A stretch of 20,427 nucleotides of DNA from NCBI GenBank assembly GCA_035315885.1, contig DATFXM010000094.1, positions 1-20,427 of the forward strand, in the 5' to 3' direction. Below are positions 1 to 6,523 of this stretch, in pieces. The position numbers and the translations under genes were made by a program. Position 1 is the stretch's first letter; the number at the start of each line of letters is the position of its first letter. Below the pieces are notes generated by a model. That model saw only the letters and a program-made list of their open reading frames with translations. It was not told where the DNA came from and did not search any database. Origin of the DNA: DATFXM01 sp035315885. GTDB taxonomy: Bacteria; Acidobacteriota; Blastocatellia; UBA7656.

Positions 1-1449
<1,449 letters not shown>

Positions 1450-1497
1450 TTTCGTGCTCTTGAACGACCGCGCGCAATACTGTCGAAATGAGCGCGC

Positions 1498-2883
1498 TCA
1501 TCGTATCTCCTTCTTTCTCTCTTCAGCATACCGCGCAAGCATCGCCATAGCTTTCGCGCGGTCCCCCATGGCTTCGTAGGCAGCGGCCGCCTGCACATAC
1601 GCGTCATAGATCGAGGGTCTCATGCTGATCGCCAGTTCAAGGTTTGATGCAGCTTGAGGGAAATCTCTCTGCTCTAATCGCGCGCGCCCGAGCCAATAAA
1701 ACGCAAGCGGATTTCCCGGTTCTCGTTTCGAGACTGCGTCGAATTCAGCGGCGGCAGATTGAAAATCCGCGCGCTGAAAGATCTCGATCCCCTTCGCCAG
1801 CGAATCGGCCGATGCCGCTGGTTGTGAAGAGTTCGGCCGCATTTTGAACCAATCCGAAGCGCGAAGACCAGCGTAGAACGCTCCGGCAACCAGAACGGCG
1901 ACCAGCAGCGAATACATAATCGCCTTGGAGGGCGAAGCCGGGACCGGATCGCTAAATGGCTCGCGACTCGACTCCGCGCTGGATCGTGCAAGTTCGACTC
2001 TTATTCGCCGCTCCTCCGAATCTGTTCGGGGCACGCGCCTCATTGCTGCAGCCGACCCGTCTGCAGCTCTCTTCCGCGCAGAACCCGCAAACTCTCCCGA
2101 AGCCGCGTGCCGCGCGTCGAATGAGCCATCGTCGATGCGAACCGACGAGGTCTGACGCGCCCGACCGAGTTGAACTACGACCGCAGTCAGATTGTCGTCA
2201 GCTCCCCTTTGCAGAACCATTTTCTTCAGCTCGTCGGCTGCCTGCTGAACGTCTGCGATTCGAGCCAGGACGCCCCCAATTTCCTTGTCGCTGAGATGTT
2301 TATAGATTCCGTCGCTGCACAGCAAAAACCTCGTTCCGTCGCGAGCTACGAGCGATTTGACTTCGGTGTCAACTTCGCTTTCGACGCCGAGCGCCCGGTT
2401 AATAACGTTACGATCCGGGAACTCCGAAGCGTCTGATCGGTTCATTTTCCCCGAGCGGATATCATCGTCCAAGTCAGTATGATCGATGGTTTCGCGGTGC
2501 AGAACGCCGTCTTCGAGCCGATAAACTCGGCTGTCTCCCACGTGGGCCACGGTGATTTTCCCGTCCTGACAGTGAATCAGAGCGACCGTGGTAGCCATCG
2601 TTCGAAACTCGGGGTTTGATGCAGCCAATTCGAAGATGTCGCGGTTTGCGAATTGGATTGCCCGCCGTATCAATTCGGCGGGAGACGACGCTGAGTCGTG
2701 TCGTACAGCCTCTTCGATCGTATCGGCCGCAGTTTGGCTGGCGACTTCCCCTGCCCTTTGGCCTCCAACGCCGTCAAAAACGGCGAACAGGCCGCGCTCA
2801 GGAAGCGCGAGATAGCGGTCCTGGTTGACTGCCCGTCTTGGGTTCAGTCCCCGATCGCAAACGATACCGGCCTTCAACTCCAT
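1498..2883 (-). CDS. PP2C-family protein phosphatase with membrane anchor and TPR tail
   Basis: This 461-residue protein should remove phosphate from Ser/Thr residues, plausibly undoing the work of the kinase encoded just downstream. PP2C metal-site motifs are present: NQD (20-22), DGVGG (37-41), HVGDSR (114-119), CSDG (189-192) and GADDN (227-231). After an Arg/Ser-rich linker comes one hydrophobic helix (about 322-340), then about three TPR-like helical pairs (about 360-455; YWLGRARLEQRDFPQAA is typical). The frame stays open up to 3372, but that extension would overlap the divergent gene at 3076 and has no family resemblance. I therefore start at ATG 2883, directly before the first PP2C motif; ATG 2937 is an alternative. 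Cytoplasmic phosphatase domain and extracytoplasmic TPR is the simplest topology, inferred from one helix. PP2C with a TPR tail across a membrane is less common than plain PP2C. Confidence 0.93.
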   Translation of the reverse strand: MELKAGIVCDRGLNPRRAVNQDRYLALPERGLFAVFDGVGGQRAGEVASQTAADTIEEAVRHDSASSPAELIRRAIQFANRDIFELAASNPEFRTMATTVALIHCQDGKITVAHVGDSRVYRLEDGVLHRETIDHTDLDDDIRSGKMNRSDASEFPDRNVINRALGVESEVDTEVKSLVARDGTRFLLCSDGIYKHLSDKEIGGVLARIADVQQAADELKKMVLQRGADDNLTAVVVQLGRARQTSSVRIDDGSFDARHAASGEFAGSARKRAADGSAAAMRRVPRTDSEERRIRVELARSSAESSREPFSDPVPASPSKAIMYSLLVAVLVAGAFYAGLRASDWFKMRPNSSQPAASADSLAKGIEIFQRADFQSAAAEFDAVSKREPGNPLAFYWLGRARLEQRDFPQAASNLELAISMRPSIYDAYVQAAAAYEAMGDRAKAMAMLARYAEERKKEIR

Positions 2884-3075
2884 AATCGTCAGCTCGTAAG
2901 ATAAATACGCACCCGCGTGGACGATCGTTCTCACCATTCTAACACCCGATAGGGTCTTAGATGCACGGGCGGTGCCACTTGTTAATTCCGTCTGCGGCTT
3001 GGTAGGCTGAGTTCTTTCCAGCGGCCGGAATGCGACGTTGCCCGAATCGGGTCGCGAAACGTGGAGAACCTGCGG
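2884..3075. promoter_or_regulatory. Divergent intergenic region between phosphatase and flavin-protein genes
   Basis: These 192 bases separate two divergently transcribed genes, so promoters for both the phosphatase-kinase pair and the flavin-protein gene are expected here. I could not identify convincing -35/-10 pairs on either strand, and I see no operator-like palindrome or RNA gene. The distance shrinks by 54 bases if the phosphatase starts at ATG 2937. Confidence 0.4.
3063..3066 (+). promoter_or_regulatory. Ribosome binding site GGAG that decides the start of the flavin-protein gene
   Basis: GGAG lies 9 bases before ATG 3076, good spacing for a Shine-Dalgarno site. The longer frame beginning at GTG 3061 would include this site inside the coding sequence, so ATG 3076 is preferred. 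Confidence 0.55.
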
Positions 3076-3738
3076 ATGGATTCCTTTGCACCTACGGAGC
3101 GAACGACGCTCAAGCGGCTGCCCAAGCGAGGCGCCTTCGATCACGAAACCGTTTACTCGATCCTGGACGAGGCGTTCATCTGTCACGTCGGGTTCTCGAA
3201 CGATGGCCAACCGTTCGTGATACCGACGAGCTTCGGACGAATAGACGACCTGTTGTACATTCACGGGTCCGCCGCCAGTCGCATGCTCCGTACGCTCGAA
3301 GGCGAGGTTCCGGTCTGTATAACGGTGACACTGATTGACGGGCTGGTTCTGGCCCGCTCCGCATTCCATCATTCTATAAACTACAGGTCGGTAGTGATTC
3401 TTGGGTCGGCTGCCCGGGTCAGCGACGAGGAAGAAAAACTTCGAGCACTGCGCGCGATCTCAGATCACATCATCGCCGGGCGATGGGATGACGTTCGGGG
3501 TCCCAATGAAGCGGAATTGAAGGCGACTCTGGTTCTGCGCGTCCCGCTAAGGGAAGTCTCGGCGAAGATTCGAACAGGTCCGCCGGTGGATGACGACGAA
3601 GATATGTCTCTCCAGGTTTGGGCTGGTGAGCTTCCGCTCCGAATTGTCTCGGGCGAACCGGTCGCAGATCCACAGTTGCCGTCAGAGATTGAGGTTCCGT
3701 CTTACGCGGCAGGTTATAAGCGGGGCTGTAAGGTTTAG
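3076..3738 (+). CDS. Pyridoxamine 5'-phosphate oxidase-like (NimA-type) flavin-binding protein
   Basis: The 220-residue product matches my knowledge of the split-barrel flavin-binding family that includes NimA-like nitroreductases and PF12900-type proteins. Diagnostic stretches are LKRLPKRGAFDHETVYSILD near the N-terminus, FICHVGFSNDGQPFVIPTSF, YIHGSAASRMLR, VLARSAFHHSINYRSVV and KIRTGPPVDDDED near the C-terminus. Family members bind FMN or a related flavin and are probably soluble homodimers; the physiological substrate is usually unknown. No membrane segment or signal peptide is seen. The stop codon TAG at 3736-3738 lies inside the first unit of a 7-nt repeat array. The gene precedes the glycan operon on the same strand but is separated from it by that array, so co-transcription is uncertain. 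Confidence 0.9.
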   Translation: MDSFAPTERTTLKRLPKRGAFDHETVYSILDEAFICHVGFSNDGQPFVIPTSFGRIDDLLYIHGSAASRMLRTLEGEVPVCITVTLIDGLVLARSAFHHSINYRSVVILGSAARVSDEEEKLRALRAISDHIIAGRWDDVRGPNEAELKATLVLRVPLREVSAKIRTGPPVDDDEDMSLQVWAGELPLRIVSGEPVADPQLPSEIEVPSYAAGYKRGCKV

Positions 3739-3849
3739 AGTTTAGGGTTTAGGCTTTCGGGTTCGGCGAGATCAGCATGAAACGCAACCCTGGAGCCAAC
3801 TCCCAACCCGAAACTCCAAACTCGAAACCCTAAACCCGGAACCCGAAAC
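3733..3849. repeat. Inverted array of 7-nt repeats (hairpin-forming), locus A
   Basis: The left arm (3733-3767) has five tandem 7-mers of the form GTTTAGG with variants. The right arm (3794-3849) has eight 7-mers in the opposite orientation, each ending in AAC, such as CCGAAAC, CCTAAAC and TCGAAAC. Paired from the outside in, 27 of 35 left-arm positions are complementary, with 3747-3753 and 3829-3835 pairing perfectly. The central spacer is about 26 bases. The transcript can therefore fold into a long imperfect hairpin. The first left unit carries the stop codon of the flavin-protein gene. The right arm ends 8 bases before the ATG of the glycosyltransferase gene, where no clear ribosome binding site is visible. 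The class matches locus B at 17056-17147. Function is unknown; a terminator or processing signal is possible. Confidence 0.8.
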
Positions 3850-3857
3850 CGTTTCTT

Positions 3858-4868
3858 ATGGCCAAGCTGATCATCCAGATTCCTTGTTACAACGAGGAGG
3901 CCACGCTTGGCATAACACTCGCCGCATTACCGCGGGCCCTGCCGGGCATCGACCGCATAGAGCGTCTGATCGTAGACGACGGCAGCACCGATCGCACTCG
4001 AGAAGTAGCCCGCGCCCATGGTGTCGACCATATCGTCAGCTTCTCCCAAAACCGCGGCCTCGCTCGTGCCTTCATTGCGGGTCTCGAAGCGAGCCTTCGT
4101 GCCGGCGCGGACATTATCGTCAACACGGATGCCGACAATCAGTATTGCGCCGAGGATATCGCTGCGCTGATCGAACCAATCCTGGCGGGAAGGGCAGATA
4201 TAGTGATTGGCGCCAGGCCGATCAATCAAATTGGACATTTCTCGAGCACCAAGAAGCTTCTGCAGAAGCTCGGGAGCTGGGTGGTTCGGCGCGCCAGCAA
4301 CACGAATATTCCCGACGCCCCAAGCGGATTTCGCGCGTTGAGCCGCGATGCGGCTCTTCGTTTGAACGTGTTCAACGAGTACACCTACACGCTCGAAACG
4401 ATCATCCAGGCCGGACAAAACGGGCTCGCGATTACTTCGGTCCCGGTCAGAACAAACGAGGACCTTCGACCATCGCGGCTCGTCAAGGGGCTCACCTCTT
4501 ATGTCCAGCAGTCCTTATTCACGATTCTTCGAATCTTCATGACCTACAAACCGCTCAGGTTTTTCATGATCCTGGGCAGTCTGCCGTTTACCTGTGGAGT
4601 CTTGCTTGGAGTGCGATGGCTTCTCTTGTATTTGAGCGGCACCCCGCGAACTCACGTTCCAAGCTTGATTCTGACGGCGATACTGATACTAATAGGGGTA
4701 CAGTTGTGGATTTTCGGATTGGTGGCCGACCTGCTGGCGGTCAACAGGAAAATGCTCGAAGACATTCAACTTCGAATGCGAAGGTTTGAAATCGAGTCCC
4801 GGAGCGAAAAGGCTTTTACCGAGAAAGGGCGCGAGGCCGGGGCGCTTTCGGATCTGGCTTCCAGATGA
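3858..4868 (+). CDS. Family 2 glycosyltransferase, polyprenyl-phosphate sugar transferase type
   Basis: The 336-residue protein carries a GT-A GT2 domain: IPCYNEE (8-14), IVDDGSTDRT (38-47) and the metal-binding DADNQ (91-95), with SGFRALSRDA and the acceptor-side ETIIQAG further on. Two strong membrane helices follow (about 234-258 and 268-293), as in the DPM1/GtrB/ArnC group. Such enzymes transfer a sugar from a nucleotide donor to polyprenyl phosphate at the cytoplasmic face. That product is the donor used by GT-C enzymes like those encoded downstream, so it plausibly feeds them. Start: an in-frame stop at 3831-3833 and no other start codon leave ATG 3858. Its stop overlaps the next gene by ATGA, indicating translational coupling. 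The sugar cannot be told from sequence. Confidence 0.93.
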   Translation: MAKLIIQIPCYNEEATLGITLAALPRALPGIDRIERLIVDDGSTDRTREVARAHGVDHIVSFSQNRGLARAFIAGLEASLRAGADIIVNTDADNQYCAEDIAALIEPILAGRADIVIGARPINQIGHFSSTKKLLQKLGSWVVRRASNTNIPDAPSGFRALSRDAALRLNVFNEYTYTLETIIQAGQNGLAITSVPVRTNEDLRPSRLVKGLTSYVQQSLFTILRIFMTYKPLRFFMILGSLPFTCGVLLGVRWLLLYLSGTPRTHVPSLILTAILILIGVQLWIFGLVADLLAVNRKMLEDIQLRMRRFEIESRSEKAFTEKGREAGALSDLASR

Positions 4869-6457
4869 ACAGAGAGCTCTTTGCCTGCGAGGCGCTCGCG
4901 CAGATTCCTAAGCTGCTTACGTTGCTCGATCGAAATCCGCACAGCCCGACCTTTGGCTGCTTCGATCGAAACTTCTGGCACTACAGGATCATAGATTTCC
5001 CGAGCGGCATGGCCCAGGAGTTTGTATGGCCGCTCGCACTTGTTTACACGCTCGACCTGCCGCGGAACCAGTACTACCAACAGCCGGCCGTGCGAGACTG
5101 GGTCGAAGCGGGGATAAACTTCGCCGCCCGCAGCAGTCGTTCAGACGGCTCTTGTGATGACTATTTCCCATTTGAACGAGCCGCGGGCGCGGCAGCGTTC
5201 TCGCTTCTGGCATGCGTCGAAAGCTATCGCCTGCTTGGACTCTCAAGCGACTCGGCGCTTTCATTCTTTGAGAAGCGGGCCGGCTGGATCGCCTCGCACG
5301 ACGAAAGCGGCAGGCTGGCAAATCACCAGGCGTTGGCGGCTCTTGGATTGGAGCTGGTCTCTCGGCTAATAAACGCCCCCAAGTTATCGAAGGAAGCAGA
5401 TCGGCGACTCGAGCGAGTGCTGTCGTGGCAGAGTACTGAAGGCTGGTTCGCCGAATACGACGGATTTGACCCCGGATACCAGACGTTGACCGTGTCGTGT
5501 CTAGCGCGGCTATACCAGATGAAGCCCTCGACCGAGCTTCGCGCGGCACTTGAAAGAGCGGTGCAGCTAGTGGCGGCGTTCGTTCATCCGGACGGGTCTT
5601 ACGGGGGCGAATACGGGAGTCGAAATACGAAGAACTTTTTCCCGCACGGTTTTGAACTGGTTGGACAGTGGATGCCGGAGTCCCTGTCGATCAATGACAG
5701 TTTCCTGAAGGGAATGGAGAAAGGTCTGGTGCCCTGTTACTCGGACGATCACATCGTAGGCCATCACGCATGGAACTACCTGCTTGCGTGGCAGGACTTC
5801 GTCGAACAGAGACCGAAGGCGCCGGCTTACCCACAGGGCCGCAGATGGTTCCGGGAAGCTGGCCTCCTGATAGATCGGCGCGGCGCGTCAGAGCTGGTCG
5901 TAAGCCTGAACAAGGGCGGCGCGTTCAAATTCTTTCGCGGCGAGAGCCTGGTTGCGTCGGACACGCACTTGTCGCTGCTGTACGGTTCTCGCGGTCACCT
6001 CCGCAACGCGGTGGGTCATATCACTGACAGGTACAAGACTGCAGTAGGCGACGACGTGATTTCAGTAGCCGGGTCGCTCGGCTGGGCTAAACAAACTCAG
6101 ATGACGCCATTTCGGCTCCTGACCTTGAGACTCGGCATGTTGACGCTCGGCCGGCTCTTTCCCAACGCGGTAAGGAGTTTTCTGCAAAGGCTTTTGATCA
6201 GCGGCAAGAAGCGAGCGCCCTTTGATTTTTCACGGGAGCTACGGTGGGAAGGCGAGAAACTAAAAGTGAAGGATACGCTCACCGCGCCTTCGTGGAAGCG
6301 GGTTCGCGCTCTTGGGATTGGCTGCGATCAAACGTCAATCTACGTGGTGATGAGCCGAACTTTTGAAGCAAACGAACTGAAAGAGTGGACTGATTTGACA
6401 CCGCTCGCAGAGAAGAAGCAGCACGGCGAGAAACTTGAGATCGAACGAGAGTTCTAG
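4865..6457 (+). CDS. Predicted alpha/alpha-toroid protein of unknown function in glycan operon
   Basis: The 530-residue product has no membrane helix or signal peptide. Residues about 40-310 look like repeated helical hairpins with aromatic and glycine turns, such as SDGSCDDYFPFERAAG (93-108), TEGWFAEYDGFDPGYQ (191-206) and HPDGSYGGEYG (241-251). These recall the toroid fold shared by heparinase II/III-like lyases, glycan epimerases and terpenoid cyclases. The C-terminal part (about 330-530) looks beta-rich and could be the sandwich domain that accompanies heparinase-type toroids. I cannot assign an activity, and I do not see a definite catalytic triad. It overlaps the GT2 gene by 4 bases (ATGA), so it is tightly coupled to it, pointing to a role in processing or sensing the same glycan. 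Lack of an export signal is odd for a polysaccharide lyase. Confidence 0.85.
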   Translation: MNRELFACEALAQIPKLLTLLDRNPHSPTFGCFDRNFWHYRIIDFPSGMAQEFVWPLALVYTLDLPRNQYYQQPAVRDWVEAGINFAARSSRSDGSCDDYFPFERAAGAAAFSLLACVESYRLLGLSSDSALSFFEKRAGWIASHDESGRLANHQALAALGLELVSRLINAPKLSKEADRRLERVLSWQSTEGWFAEYDGFDPGYQTLTVSCLARLYQMKPSTELRAALERAVQLVAAFVHPDGSYGGEYGSRNTKNFFPHGFELVGQWMPESLSINDSFLKGMEKGLVPCYSDDHIVGHHAWNYLLAWQDFVEQRPKAPAYPQGRRWFREAGLLIDRRGASELVVSLNKGGAFKFFRGESLVASDTHLSLLYGSRGHLRNAVGHITDRYKTAVGDDVISVAGSLGWAKQTQMTPFRLLTLRLGMLTLGRLFPNAVRSFLQRLLISGKKRAPFDFSRELRWEGEKLKVKDTLTAPSWKRVRALGIGCDQTSIYVVMSRTFEANELKEWTDLTPLAEKKQHGEKLEIEREF

Positions 6458-6463
6458 GCTAAC

Positions 6464-6473
6464 AGGTGAGGAG
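6464..6473 (+). promoter_or_regulatory. Strong Shine-Dalgarno site pointing to a rare ATC start
   Basis: AGGTGAGGAG sits 5 bases before an ATC codon at 6479 in the frame of the sigma/glycosyltransferase fusion gene. The first standard start in that frame is TTG 6524, 50 bases further on and without a good site of its own. An in-frame stop at 6467-6469 limits the possible extension, so ATC 6479 would add 15 residues. Confidence 0.5.
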
Positions 6474-6523
6474 TACTCATCGAACCCTTTACGAAAGTCG
6501 CAGACAACCCCGTATGGCGCTCC

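Noticed and set aside
2884..3372. N-terminal extension of the phosphatase to ATG 3372
   Set aside because: The extension lacks family resemblance and would run antisense through the start of the well-supported flavin-protein gene.
3733..3849. Telomere-like TTTAGGG repeats
   Set aside because: Units vary, are few and occur in inverted orientation between bacterial genes; nothing suggests a chromosome end.
3884..4789. Plus-strand 301-codon open frame overlapping the GT2 gene
   Set aside because: Out-of-frame shadow of a clear GT2 coding sequence; its product is Arg/His-rich without domain features.
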